NCBI RefSeq assembly: GCF_000308875.1
Contig: NZ_BAGL01000088.1
Coordinates: 1-64,000, forward strand
DNA: 64,000 bases
Reading direction: 5' to 3'
From: Nocardia transvalensis NBRC 15921
GTDB lineage: Bacteria; Actinomycetota; Actinomycetes; Mycobacteriales; Mycobacteriaceae
Shown: positions 42,997-52,026 of the stretch, piece by piece
Position numbering within the stretch: position 1 is the first letter of the stretch
Layout: each line of letters begins with the position of its first letter
Made by a program: the position numbers and the translations under genes
Notes under the pieces: generated by a model
What the model was told of the DNA's origin: nothing
The model's database searches: none
What the model saw: only the letters and a program-made list of their open reading frames with translations

Positions 42997-43563
42997 TCAC
43001 TTGTCGATCTCGTAGCGCAGGAGTAGCAGGCCGTTGTCGAACGCGGTGGCCTCGGCCAGTTTCAGGTCTCGCCGATCCTCGAAGACTCGCCTGCCCTTGC
43101 CCCGCGTGGTCGGGCAGACCAGCATCCGGACCTCATCGATGAGACCGGCGTCCAGCAGGAACTGCATGAGCGTCAGGCTGCCCCACAGCCAGATGTCCTT
43201 GCCGCTCGATTCCTTCAGCTCCCGGATGGTGGCGGCCGGATCGCGCGTTACGGTCGCGGCGGGGAAATCGCCCCAGGGGGCATCGTCCAGCGTCGACGAG
43301 GCGACGTATTTGGTGAGGTTGTTGAGCTTCTCGCCGTACTCGCCCTGCTCGGTGGCGGACGGCCAGTAATCCTTGGATTGGGCGTAGGTGTTCGCTCCGA
43401 GAATCAGGGTGTCGACCGAGTCGATGAGCCCCATCACGCTGGCCTCGAATGCCTTGTCGGTCTTCTCGGAAAAGGGCTCCCCCGACACGAAACTCAGCCC
43501 GCCGTCCTCCTCCGCGGCGATGTTGTCGACGGTAACCCACTGCTGGACTACGAGCTTGCGCAT
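42997..43563 (-). CDS. Dihydrofolate-reductase-fold (RibD C-terminal) protein
   Basis: 188 residues from ATG 43563. MRKLVVQQWVTVDNIAAEED and LILGANTYAQSKDYWP, then DIWLWGSLTLMQFLLDAGLI and LVCPTTRGKGRRVFED, match the DHFR/RibD_C family that binds NADPH. True activity unknown; many such proteins are reductases of unidentified substrates. Confidence 0.85.
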   Translation of the reverse strand: MRKLVVQQWVTVDNIAAEEDGGLSFVSGEPFSEKTDKAFEASVMGLIDSVDTLILGANTYAQSKDYWPSATEQGEYGEKLNNLTKYVASSTLDDAPWGDFPAATVTRDPAATIRELKESSGKDIWLWGSLTLMQFLLDAGLIDEVRMLVCPTTRGKGRRVFEDRRDLKLAEATAFDNGLLLLRYEIDK

Positions 43564-43797
43564 AGCGGTGATCCTCCTTCGTCACGCGGCCCGATTCGGC
43601 CGCTGTAACCCTGGGACGGAGCCGCCGCTACGTTCTCGACATCGGACCCGAAGTTTTATCGGGAGGCACGGGTCTCGGATCCCGCCGAGAACCACGTCGA
43701 GCATCCGGCCGAATTCCTCGACGGAACCGAAGCCGGCCGGGAGACCGCTTCACTGATCACGGAATCGACGTTCTGGAGCAAGTTCTCGGAGGCGAAC

Positions 43798-44179
43798 TCA
43801 GACCTCCAACACTAGTTTGATTGTCGCGAGAAACGCCGCTGTGTCCTCCAGAGAGGGCAGAACTACATCGGCGCCGGCCTCGGCGAGAACGTCTGCGCGA
43901 TCGCTGCCGGTAGCAACAGCCGCGACCTTGGCCCCTCCTTCGAGCCCAGCTCGCACGTCGCCGAACGCTCCGATGCCCCATTCCAACGGAGGGCCCGCGC
44001 GAGGGCATCCAGGGCTTCCCGTACTCCGGCCAGCGCCCGACCACGGGCAGCGAGATCTGTTGCACGGGCGTAGCCATCCTTCGACACCCGCCATTCGCGA
44101 TCATCGTGTTGTCCACGCCCCACAGGACAAGCGTCGGCCCCACGGAGCGAAGCGTACGTGCCAGGGCGAATAGATTCAC
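43798..44179 (-). pseudogene. Broken HAD-superfamily phosphatase gene
   Basis: Fragments of one HAD protein are spread over three minus-strand frames. The first gives TLVLWGVDNTMIANGG (the nucleophile region, with the usual D-x-D motif altered to GVDNT), a second gives YARATDLAARGRALAGVREA and the third AKVAAVATGSDRADVLAEAG with LPSLEDTAAFLATI at the end. At least two frameshifts and an internal deletion are needed. The gene is therefore inactive. It lies about 150 bp from tRNA-Gly. Confidence 0.65.
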
Positions 44180-44326
44180 CGGTGAGTAACCGGATTAGGG
44201 GCGGGCCTCTTCCCACAACATCATCAGCCGAGGGAGGACATGCATCGCCACGATACGAACGGTGCACGGAGCCAAGAGGCCCCGCACACGAAGGCTGACC
44301 TACGAAGATTTATGAGTGGAATAGAG

Positions 44327-44397
44327 AGCCGGTGACGGGAATCGAACCCGCACTCTCAGCTTGGGAAGCTGATGTTCTACCACTAAACTACACCGGC
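44327..44397 (-). tRNA. tRNA-Gly (anticodon CCC)
   Basis: 71 nt. Acceptor stem GCCGGTG/CACCGGC with discriminator T, anticodon stem TCAGC/GCTGA around loop TTCCCAA giving anticodon CCC, and T-arm CGGG-TTCGATT-CCCG. No CCA encoded. Confidence 0.95.
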
Positions 44398-44620
44398 GCT
44401 GCCTTGAAGGCGCTGGAGAGACGATAGCAGATCGGCGGGGGCTGGTTGCAATATCCCTGATCAATCTGACTGTGAGCTGCGAGGATGCTGTTGGGGGCAG
44501 CGGCTTGGAGTGGTTGGTGGGCCGGCGTCGCCGGGGTCTTGTCGGTCATCACGCTGGTCCGGGGTGGAATGATCATCCCGAGATCTACCGCTGGTCGTTT
44601 GCGCACGTCACAATCAGCGT

Positions 44621-45690
44621 ATGACGCTCACCGTGGGTGCGCCGCCCACGCGCAAAAGTACTGTGGCCCTTGGGGTTGGGTTTCTGACGGGTGGGGTGGG
44701 CGGGGCGTCGGTGGCGGCGTTCGTCGTGGGCTGTATTGCCGAGAACGTGCTGTTGTGTGTGGTGGGGGTGGGGGTGGCCTCGGTGTATGGGCTGTGTTTC
44801 TTCCTTGTGGGGAGGCGGCGGCGGGTGCGGGAGGCGGCTGTTGTGCCTCGTACCGCGCTCGCGATGATCGAGTCGTTGCGGGCGGTGCGGGGTGAGACGA
44901 GTGATGTGCCGGTGCATTTCGATCTCACTGTCGCGCCGGACGGTGAGACGCCGTACCGGGTGGAGATCCGGCAGGACATCAATCTGGTAGAGCTGCCGGA
45001 CTATCGGCCGCGCGGAATCGTGGTGGTCACGTATCCGCCGGATCGGCCGTGGCGGGTGAGGATCGTGAAGCGGCCGACGCCGGAGTGGGAGGAGCGGGCG
45101 GCCGGGGCGCGCCTCGATTCGGCGTCCGGACCTGCGCTGAACGGTGATGCTCCCGAAGGATGTGCCGGCGGATTCGTCACGCTTCTCGGTCTGCTGCTGG
45201 GTGCCGCGGGGTGGTGCTGTTGTTCCGGGCGGATCTCTTCGATCGGGATGCCGTGGCGCAGCCGCCGTCCTCCACGTCGTCGACCACGGTCGTGTCGTCG
45301 GGGTCCGGCACGATCACGCTGGGGCCGGGGCAGTCGCTGCTGAAGGAGGGCGCGCTGCGGCCAGCCATCGAGTCACTCGGCCGGGAGCAGGACGGACGCC
45401 CCGCTCTGGTCGTCGTCGTGCAGGAGCGTCTGTTGTCGATCATGTTCGCTCCGTCCGGCACGCCGGCTCGACAGTTCGACCCGAATTCCCTTCCCTGCGA
45501 ACGCATTCCCGACTTGGTCGAGGAGGCCACCACCGGGCTCGGGGTCGGCTCGCCGCAGACCTGGCAGATCACCGTCGAACGACTCACCGGCGGCCTCACC
45601 ATCAGGGTCGCGGTGACCGGTGCGGACGGTGCGGCCTTGCTGGAGGCGGATGAGCATGGTGCGGTGGTGCGCCGCGTCCCGGCACGCTGA
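44621..45690 (+). pseudogene. Membrane protein gene split by a one-base frameshift
   Basis: The first frame (from ATG 44621) encodes two N-terminal membrane helices, a soluble domain (VPVHFDLTVAPDGETPYRVE) and enters a third helix GFVTLLGLLLGAAG at 45208-45211, where a GGGG run is followed by frame drift into Arg-rich nonsense. Adding one G restores GAAG-VVLLFRADLFDRD and an open frame to 45690 (GSGTITLGPGQSLLKEGALR). The gene is either recently inactivated, mis-sequenced, or translated by -1 frameshifting. Function unknown. Confidence 0.7.
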
Positions 45691-45780
45691 TCCCAGCGCC
45701 CGATCGGCGCTCACATTCGGCCGGGAATTGCGTGGGATCGGTTCCGCGGCAACCATATTCCGAGATCGGTAGGAGGGCGC

Positions 45781-46653
45781 ATGGGTTGGCACGTGTATCC
45801 GGCGCTGTGGTGCGGGGTGTGGGGAATGGTGGCGCTGGTCGGGTACGGCCGGTCGCTGGCCGGGGTGACGGGGGCCCAGCGGAAGGTCCGGGTTGTGGGC
45901 CGGATTCAGCGTGTCCGGGAGCCGCGGCACCGGACCTCCCAGAGTGACGGGATATCCGTGGTGGTCTCTTTTCGTGACCCGGACAGCGGGCAGGACGTCA
46001 CCGTGACCAACGACGGCGAGTGCGGGGAGCGGATCGACGCAGCCTGGGTCGGCCGGGAGATCGGCGTTCTCTACCCGCCCGGCAGTCCGCACGCCTACCG
46101 GTTCACCAGCGATCCCTGGGACGGCAGATATGGGCTCGGCTGGCCGAATTTCGCGGTCTTCCTGATCTACGGGGGGCTGGTGGTCGCGGCGGCGATCGAG
46201 TGGGGCTGGCCGTGGGCACTGCTCGGCTTCGGCATTCCCTTGGCCTTCCTCGCCGCGCGTTACCTCCCCGAGAACACGCGTCGGACGAACCACCGGATCG
46301 AGAAGCTGGCCTCCCGACCGGCCGTCCCGGGCCGCGTCATCGCCGTCCTCGAGGACATCGACACCGACCAGGACGGCGGTACCTTCACCCGCCACATGCC
46401 GGTCGTCAGCTTCACCACCCACGAAGGCGCGGCAGTGATCGCCTACTGCGACGAAGGGCTGCCCGACCCCGCCAAGTCATACGGCCGCAACGTCACGATC
46501 CATTACGTTCCCGAGGATCCGGCCGACTTCACCCTGGACCTCACAACCGAATATCGCTCCCGCACAATCGATATCGCCTGCACTGTCGGCGCTCTTCTCA
46601 TAGGAGTGGCTGCGGTCTCGGTCGGAGCGGGGGCGCTGTGGGGCGGGCGATGA
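45781..46653 (+). CDS. DUF3592-like membrane protein
   Basis: 290 residues from ATG 45781 behind GTAGGAGG. One helix at the N-terminus (VYPALWCGVWGMVALVGYGR), two near 120-160 and one at the C-terminus (TVGALLIGVAAVSVGAGALW). The two soluble repeats VVVSFRDPDSGQDVTVTNDG and PVVSFTTHEGAAVIAYCDEG resemble DUF3592 units. Related in layout to the frameshifted gene upstream. Function unknown. Confidence 0.7.
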   Translation: MGWHVYPALWCGVWGMVALVGYGRSLAGVTGAQRKVRVVGRIQRVREPRHRTSQSDGISVVVSFRDPDSGQDVTVTNDGECGERIDAAWVGREIGVLYPPGSPHAYRFTSDPWDGRYGLGWPNFAVFLIYGGLVVAAAIEWGWPWALLGFGIPLAFLAARYLPENTRRTNHRIEKLASRPAVPGRVIAVLEDIDTDQDGGTFTRHMPVVSFTTHEGAAVIAYCDEGLPDPAKSYGRNVTIHYVPEDPADFTLDLTTEYRSRTIDIACTVGALLIGVAAVSVGAGALWGGR

Positions 46654-46852
46654 TCGCATCCGCGGCGCGGACAACGCCTTCGGCGAGGTTCCGCATCTCA
46701 GCCCTGAGCGCTTCCGCGAACCAGGGCCAGACGGCCTCATCGGGCCTGGAGAATCCCAGCAGGAGGTCGGCATTGAGACGCAATACTCGTTCGCGCAGTT
46801 CGTCAGGCAGATTCTCCACAGTGGCTATCGAAACACCCGAATGCCCCGGCAA
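46598..46852 (-). CDS. Small hypothetical protein, antisense overlap with DUF3592 gene
   Basis: 84 residues if begun at TTG 46852; GTG 46819 is an alternative. LPDELRERVLRLNADLLLGF SRPDEAVWPWFAEALRAEMR looks like a genuine helical protein. The 56-bp overlap with the end of the DUF3592 gene argues for caution. No family recognised. Confidence 0.4.
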   Translation of the reverse strand: MPGHSGVSIATVENLPDELRERVLRLNADLLLGFSRPDEAVWPWFAEALRAEMRNLAEGVVRAADAIIARPTAPPLRPRPQPLL

Positions 46853-46953
46853 CTACCGAGTATTCGCGACCATCCGCGTTTGCCCATCGAGTTTTATTGG
46901 CACACAGTTTATTTCGTGCCATAAGCGCCGGTACCGGTATGGCCGCTTTTCGC

Positions 46954-47745
46954 TCAGTCCGAACGATCGTGAAAAATTGCGACGATGGCTGATTGGCCCC
47001 GGCGCTGAGCGTTGTCGAGGGCGGTTCGGCCGGAACCGTCGGGAATCGAGGGGTCGGCGCCCGCGTCGAGCAGGGCTGTGACTACCTGTTGATAACGCTG
47101 AGAGCCGTCGCCGTAGACGATGGCCTCGTGGAGGGCGGTCCAGCGTGGGGTGTTGATGTGGTTGACGTCTACGCCTGCGGTGATGAGCCGGTGGACGGTG
47201 GTGATGTGGCCGTGCTCGCTGGCCGGGATGAGGGCCGTGCCACCGAAGCGGTTGGTGCTGCGCAGGTCTGCGCCGTGGGTGAGGGTGAGCTCGAGGATGT
47301 CGTCCAGGCCCTCGGCGCCGGCGTAGAGGTAGGCCGAATCCTGGAGGTCGTCCTTGGCGTTGACGTCGGCGCCGGCGGCGACCAGGACTTGCGCGGCAGC
47401 GGTGGCATGGTTCTCGGTGGCCGAGACCAGCGGTGTCCTGCCGTGGTCGCCGCGGGTTTCGACGGGGGCGCCGCGGGCGATGAGTTCGCGCACTCGGGGT
47501 GCGTCATTGGCGGCGGCTGCGGCGACCAATTCTCCGCCCAGCGCCGGGTTGTCGGGCGCAGGTTGGGTGGAGACGGGATCGCCGGGCCCGGGAACGCCGT
47601 CGGCCGGTGTGGAGTTCGGCTGCTCCGACGAGAGTGCGGAGGTGGACGAATGCTCGGCTGATCCGCTCGCATCGCAAGCAGCGGTGAAGGCGAGTACGGC
47701 GAGCGCGAGGGCGGTCGCCGCCAAGCGCGGGTTGGGGTGTTTCAT
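46954..47745 (-). CDS. Ankyrin-repeat lipoprotein
   Basis: 263 residues from ATG 47745 behind GGAAGGAAC. Lipobox LAFTAAC (cysteine near 24), a Ser/Pro linker, then about five ankyrin repeats (GDHGRTPLVSATENHATAAA, NRFGGTALIPASEHGHITTV, NTPRWTALHEAIVYGDGSQR and GSGRTALDNAQRRGQSAIVA). Probably a protein-protein interaction module at the cell surface. Divergent from cynR (107 bp). Confidence 0.85.
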   Translation of the reverse strand: MKHPNPRLAATALALAVLAFTAACDASGSAEHSSTSALSSEQPNSTPADGVPGPGDPVSTQPAPDNPALGGELVAAAAANDAPRVRELIARGAPVETRGDHGRTPLVSATENHATAAAQVLVAAGADVNAKDDLQDSAYLYAGAEGLDDILELTLTHGADLRSTNRFGGTALIPASEHGHITTVHRLITAGVDVNHINTPRWTALHEAIVYGDGSQRYQQVVTALLDAGADPSIPDGSGRTALDNAQRRGQSAIVAIFHDRSD

Positions 47746-47852
47746 CGTCCGGTTCCTTCCGCTCAGCACTCACAACCACGATGCCGAGCAGCGCTTATAG
47801 CGTCCAAGACGGATATCCCATGACGATGATCGACACGGCCTATAGTCGACCG

Positions 47853-48740
47853 ATGGAGCTGCGGCATATTCGGTATCTGCTCGCGGTTGCGGATCATGGG
47901 AACTTCACGCGGGCGGCGGAATCGTTGCATATCTCGCAGCCGACGTTGTCGCAGCAGATCAAGCAGCTCGAGCGGGGGCTCGGGGTGGTGTTGCTGGATC
48001 GGTCGGGGCGGACGGTGCGGTTGACCGATGCCGGTGAGGTGTATGCGGGTCATGCGCGGATGGCGCTGCGGGATCTGGATGCCGGGGAGCGGGCGGTGCA
48101 CGATGTGCAGGATCTGAGCCGCGGGCAGTTGCGGATCGCGACGACGCCGACCTTCACGGCCTATCTGGTCGGGCCGCTGGTGCACCGGTTTCGGTCCGAG
48201 CATCCGGGTATCGCCCTCACCGTCCGGGAGACGACCCAGGATCTGATCGAGGCCGATCTGATCGCCGACCGGCTCGATCTGGGTATCGCCTTCAGTGGCC
48301 CGCATGCGGCGGGGATCGAGCACACCGCGCTGTTCGTCGAGACGCTCGGCCTGGTGGTCGGGCCGTCCCATCCGCTCGGGGAGACGGCCGGCGCGCTTCC
48401 GGTCGGGCGGCTCGCCCGCGCTTCACTGGGCCTGCTCAGCAGCGACTTCGCGACGCGCGGGCATATCGACGCCTATTTCGCGGAATGCGGGGTGGAGCCG
48501 GATATCGCGGTCGAGGCGAATTCGATCAGCGCGCTGCTCGAGTTCACCCGGCGCGGTTCGCTGGCCACCGTGTTGCCGGATGCGATCACGCGCGTGTACG
48601 ACGAGCTGCGGCCGGTGCCGCTCTCCCCGGCCCTGCCCAGCCGGACGGTCGAGCTGTTGCGGCGACACACGGCGTATCACTCGGCCGCTGCCCGGGCGTT
48701 CGCGCAGGTCGTCCACGAGGTCGCGGGCGAATACCGCTAA
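47853..48740 (+). CDS. cynR: LysR-family regulator, CynR-like
   Basis: 295 residues from ATG 47853. MELRHIRYLLAVADHGNFTR and ISQPTLSQQIKQLERGLG, DRSGRTVRLTDAGEVYAGHA follow E. coli CynR closely (from memory). The effector domain covers 90-295. CynR responds to cyanate. The gene lies just upstream of cynS in the same direction, rather than divergent as usual. The palindrome 3 bp after its stop is its probable operator. Confidence 0.85.
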   Translation: MELRHIRYLLAVADHGNFTRAAESLHISQPTLSQQIKQLERGLGVVLLDRSGRTVRLTDAGEVYAGHARMALRDLDAGERAVHDVQDLSRGQLRIATTPTFTAYLVGPLVHRFRSEHPGIALTVRETTQDLIEADLIADRLDLGIAFSGPHAAGIEHTALFVETLGLVVGPSHPLGETAGALPVGRLARASLGLLSSDFATRGHIDAYFAECGVEPDIAVEANSISALLEFTRRGSLATVLPDAITRVYDELRPVPLSPALPSRTVELLRRHTAYHSAAARAFAQVVHEVAGEYR

Positions 48741-48742
48741 CT

Positions 48743-48757
48743 ATTGTCACGAACAAT
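48743..48757 (+). promoter_or_regulatory. LysR-type box ATTGT-N5-ACAAT upstream of cynS
   Basis: Perfect palindrome ATTGTCACGAACAAT between cynR and cynS, followed by AAGAC-AA-GTCTT (48769-48780). Matches the LysR T-N11-A rule and lies 130 bp before the cynS start. Confidence 0.7.
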
Positions 48758-48886
48758 CGCGACCATGGAAGACAAGTCTTGGACTCTATAGCTACAGGCA
48801 GATGACCATGGGTCAGGGGTTCGGCGCATCGAAGCCGGATCCGCATATTTCCGTCGGCGGTACGCCGGAACGAAAGGACCCGCGCC

Positions 48887-49357
48887 ATGGTGCATGCACA
48901 ATTCGACCCGGCGGCCCGGCAAGCGCTCGCCGCCACGGCGGTAGAGGCCAAGATCGCCAAGGATCTGACCTGGCAGCAGATCGCCGACGCCGCCGGCTAC
49001 TCGCCCGCCTTCGTGACCGCCGCGGTGCTCGGTCAGCATCCGCTGCCGGAGTCCGCTGCCGTCGCGGTCGCCGAACTCCTCGGCCTCGGTGACGAGGCCG
49101 CGGCACTGTTGCAGACGATTCCCACACGCGGATCCATTCCCGGTGGCATTCCTACGGATCCGACGATCTATCGCTTCTACGAAATGCTGCAGGTGTACGG
49201 CACGACGCTCAAGGCGCTGGTGCACGAGCAATTCGGCGACGGCATCATCAGCGCCGTCAATTTCCGGCTCGATGTGCGCAAGGTGGCCGATCCGGAGGGC
49301 GGCGAACGCGCCGTGATCACTCTCGACGGTAAGTACCTGCCCAGCCGGCCCTACTGA
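48887..49357 (+). CDS. cynS: Cyanate hydratase (cyanase)
   Basis: 156 residues from ATG 48887. Catalytic residues at the canonical positions: Arg96, Glu99 (DPTIYRFYEML) and Ser122 (GDGIISAVNFRLD). The N-terminal part is the helical domain, the C-terminal part the open-fold decamer domain. Converts cyanate plus bicarbonate to ammonia and CO2. Followed 20 bp later by a deaminase, so both are probably co-transcribed under CynR. Confidence 0.95.
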   Translation: MVHAQFDPAARQALAATAVEAKIAKDLTWQQIADAAGYSPAFVTAAVLGQHPLPESAAVAVAELLGLGDEAAALLQTIPTRGSIPGGIPTDPTIYRFYEMLQVYGTTLKALVHEQFGDGIISAVNFRLDVRKVADPEGGERAVITLDGKYLPSRPY

Positions 49358-49377
49358 CCGATCGCATAAGGACCACA

Positions 49378-49878
49378 ATGGATTTCGCGCAACACACCAT
49401 CGATTTGGCGCGGCGCAATGTCGAGGAGGGCGGGCGGCCGTTCGCGACCGTCGTCGTCAAGGACGGAGAGATCCTCGCCGAAAGCCCGAACCGGGTCGCG
49501 CAGACCAGCGATCCCACCGCGCATGCCGAGATCCTCGCCATTCGCGAGGCCTGCACCCGGCTGGGCACCGAGCATCTGACCGGCGCCACGATCTACATCC
49601 TGGCCCTGCCGTGCCCGATGTGCCTGGGCGCGCTCTACTACTGCTCCCCCGACGAGGTCGTCTTCCTGACCACCCGCGACGCCTACGAGCCGCATTACGT
49701 CGACAACCGGAAGTACTTCGAGTTCAACACCTTCTACGACGAGTTCGGCAAGCCCTGGGATCAGCGCCGGCTGCCCATGCGGCACGAGCCGCGCGCGGAC
49801 GCGGTCGACGTCTACCGGCTGTGGCAGCAGCGCAACAACGGCGAGCGGACCGTGCCGGGCGCGCCGACCGCGCGTTGA
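49378..49878 (+). CDS. Nucleoside/guanine deaminase-family enzyme
   Basis: 166 residues from ATG 49378. Zinc deaminase motifs HAE (49-51) and PCPMC (78-82), with GGRPFATVVVKDG preceding. Resembles guanine deaminase/cytosine deaminase-like CMP/dCMP family. Sits 20 bp behind cynS, so it may be induced with cyanase. Whether it degrades a cyanate-linked or purine-derived amine is unknown. C-terminal region DVYRLWQQRNNGERTVP. Confidence 0.85.
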   Translation: MDFAQHTIDLARRNVEEGGRPFATVVVKDGEILAESPNRVAQTSDPTAHAEILAIREACTRLGTEHLTGATIYILALPCPMCLGALYYCSPDEVVFLTTRDAYEPHYVDNRKYFEFNTFYDEFGKPWDQRRLPMRHEPRADAVDVYRLWQQRNNGERTVPGAPTAR

Positions 49879-49953
49879 TCGTGCGAGTTCGGCTGCGCGC
49901 AGGCCATTCTCTGTAAGTTAGCTGACAATTCCCCTATACCGATGGGACATCAC

Positions 49954-50481
49954 ATGAAGACACTCGCCTCAGCCCTGGCCGCGCTCGCCGCGGTGGGCGC
50001 TCTCGCCGCGTGCAGCAGCAGTAATGACAGCGACGACTCGACGTCGACCCCGGCTGCCGCGACGTCGGTGGCCACCGGCTCCACGCTGGTAGCCCCGCGT
50101 TCGCCATCGGCGACATTAGCCGCCACTCCGTGGGAGACCACCTCCGCACGAGACGCACAGGGCGGGACCGTGGCGCTGACCGACGATCACGTCAAGAACT
50201 ACGTCGGATTCGCCTACTTCAAGCCGGACGGCACCTTCACCATGGTCAATCTCGACGATTCGCCGAAGATGCACGGCGACTGGTCGGTGCCCGCGGACGG
50301 CAAGACCCGCACCATAATCGCGAAAAACGATGCGGGCCAGGAACAGTCGCGCCGCACCGTCGACATCGTCACCCTCACCGACAAGGAATTCACCTACCGC
50401 GTTTACCCGACCGCCGACGACAAGACCGTCTACTACGACATCGTCCACACCCCCACGACACACGCCGAACCGGCCAAGTAA
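49954..50481 (+). CDS. Lipoprotein with DUF4822-like domain
   Basis: 175 residues from ATG 49954. Lipobox LAAC (cysteine about 20), Ser/Thr linker, then LTDDHVKNYVGFAYFKPDGT and MHGDWSVPADGKTRTIIAKN, a small lipocalin-like domain called DUF4822 from memory. Anchored to the outer membrane-facing side. Function unknown. Confidence 0.7.
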   Translation: MKTLASALAALAAVGALAACSSSNDSDDSTSTPAAATSVATGSTLVAPRSPSATLAATPWETTSARDAQGGTVALTDDHVKNYVGFAYFKPDGTFTMVNLDDSPKMHGDWSVPADGKTRTIIAKNDAGQEQSRRTVDIVTLTDKEFTYRVYPTADDKTVYYDIVHTPTTHAEPAK

Positions 50482-50487
50482 CGGGAT

Positions 50488-50720
50488 TCAGGCGACTCCC
50501 GGCCCAGGTGTTGCGAACATCGCGATGTCGTCCAAGGTGTCGTCGGCTCGGCCACCGATCTCGGGGTCGTTCGAAAGATGTTGCAGGACAGGCACTACGC
50601 GCTCACGGTCGATAACCCGGTGGATACGGGCGAGATGTCCGAGAGGGCCAGGGCGCGTTCGGTCACCCACGCGATCGCTTCGCCGCGCTCGATCGGGTCC
50701 AGTCGCTCATAGCTCCTCAT
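50488..50720 (-). pseudogene. Frameshifted small gene
   Basis: From ATG 50720 (with GAGGAG upstream) the frame reads MRSYERLDPIERGEAIAWVT and ERALALSDISP, then loses sense near 50640. A second frame continues as ARIHRVIDRERVVPVLQHLS and NDPEIGGRADDTLDDIAMF to 50488. Only a frameshift joins them. No family recognised. Confidence 0.4.
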
Positions 50721-50847
50721 ATCCAGAGGCTCCTCGCGTTCACCGAACCATTCTGCGGTCGCATGCCCGCGAGTAATACCTACCTTGTACCGATGAGTTC
50801 GGGTGCGAGATGCGGTCTCCTCTGTAACTCGGCAGAAGGATGGACTC

Positions 50848-51375
50848 ATGCAGGTTTTGGCTCGGATGTGTATGTCGGCGGATGGGTATGTGACTACTCC
50901 GGATGGGTGGCCGCCGCAGGTTATCGATCCGGTGCACGGGCCCGGGAGTCATGGGGTTGCGGAGTTCTTGCGGACTTGTGAGGCGGCGTTGATGGGGCGG
51001 ACGACGTTCGAGCCGGCGTTGAGCGCGGAGCGGTGGCCGTGGCCGGAGTTGGAGGTTTTCGTGCTGGGGTCGCATCGGCCCGAGGGGACTCCGGACGATG
51101 TCGTCGTCGATGAGGATCCGGTGCGGCTGCTGGAGAAGATCCGGGCGGTCAATCGCGGGGGCGATGTGCATCTCATCGGTGGGCCGGGCACGATCGAGAC
51201 CTATCGGGCCCTGGGCGCTCTCGATAAATTGGAGATCGTGGTGCTGCCGTTCTTCGTCGGCGGAGGCATGCGGCTGACCGAGTCACTGAATCCGGCGACC
51301 GGCCTGGAATTCGAGAGTTCGCGGCCGCTGGAGGGTGGTGGGGTGGAAATCATCTATCGGGTGCGCAAGGACTGA
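50848..51375 (+). CDS. Dihydrofolate-reductase-fold (RibD C-terminal) protein
   Basis: 175 residues from ATG 50848 with AGAAGGA upstream. MQVLARMCMSADGYVTTPDG, LMGRTTFEPALSAERW, VHLIGGPGTIETYRALGALD and ending VEIIYRVRKD. NADPH-binding DHFR/RibD_C fold; a second such gene lies at 42997 but sequence similarity is modest. Confidence 0.85.
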   Translation: MQVLARMCMSADGYVTTPDGWPPQVIDPVHGPGSHGVAEFLRTCEAALMGRTTFEPALSAERWPWPELEVFVLGSHRPEGTPDDVVVDEDPVRLLEKIRAVNRGGDVHLIGGPGTIETYRALGALDKLEIVVLPFFVGGGMRLTESLNPATGLEFESSRPLEGGGVEIIYRVRKD

Positions 51376-51402
51376 CGTCGAAGCGCAGGGCATGATCTCG
51401 GT

Positions 51403-51828
51403 ATGACCTCCTTCGATCCTCGTTCGTTGCTGGCGGAGAGCCGGCTGGGTGTGTTGGCGACCATCAAGGCGGATGGGCGGCCGCAGCTTTCGCCTGTGAC
51501 GCCGTATTACGACCGGGACGCCGATGTTATTTATGTGTCCATGACCGAGGGGCGGGCCAAGACGGTGAATTTGCGGCGGGATCCGCGGGCGGCGTTGGAG
51601 GTCACGAGTGCCGATGGGTGGTCGTGGGCTACGGCGGAGGGGGCGGTGACGCTGACGGGGCCGGGGACCGATCCGCAGGGGCCGGAGGTCGAGGCGCTGG
51701 TGGACTACTACCGGGCCGCCGCGGGGGAACATCCCGACTGGGAGGAGTATCGGTCGGTCATGGTGGCCGATCGGCGGGTATTGATGCGGCTGGCCGTCGA
51801 GCATGTGTACGGCGAGCGGATTCGCTGA
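51403..51828 (+). CDS. PPOX-class F420-dependent oxidoreductase
   Basis: 141 residues from ATG 51403. LLAESRLGVLATIKADGRPQ LSPVTPYYDRDADVIYVSMT and the AKTVNLRRDPRAALEV strand match small split-barrel F420/FMN enzymes of the PPOX family, common in actinobacteria that make F420. 27 bp after the DHFR-like gene, so co-transcription is likely. Substrate unknown. Confidence 0.88.
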   Translation: MTSFDPRSLLAESRLGVLATIKADGRPQLSPVTPYYDRDADVIYVSMTEGRAKTVNLRRDPRAALEVTSADGWSWATAEGAVTLTGPGTDPQGPEVEALVDYYRAAAGEHPDWEEYRSVMVADRRVLMRLAVEHVYGERIR

Positions 51829-52026
51829 CAGCGGGTCGATCCGCGGGCGTGGTGGCTACGCCGCGGTGCCCCCGTAACTGGTGGCCCGCCGGGCGTGGAG
51901 TCGGGGGCGGCGGGCGAGCTAGCATCGGCAGCGAGGCCGACGGTCATGGACGATCGACCGGCGCGGGGAAGGATGAGTCGACCGGTTCGGTGAGGATGCC
52001 GGTCGACCGGCGCGGGGGAGGACGAT

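Noticed and set aside
43630..43756. Weak coding-like segment (FGRMLDVVLGGIRDPCLP) on the minus strand beside the HAD pseudogene
   Set aside because: Too short and without start, stop or family to call; may be a further gene remnant.
48887..49878. Separate transcription of the deaminase from cynS
   Set aside because: Only 20 bp separate them and no promoter-like sequence was seen in the gap.
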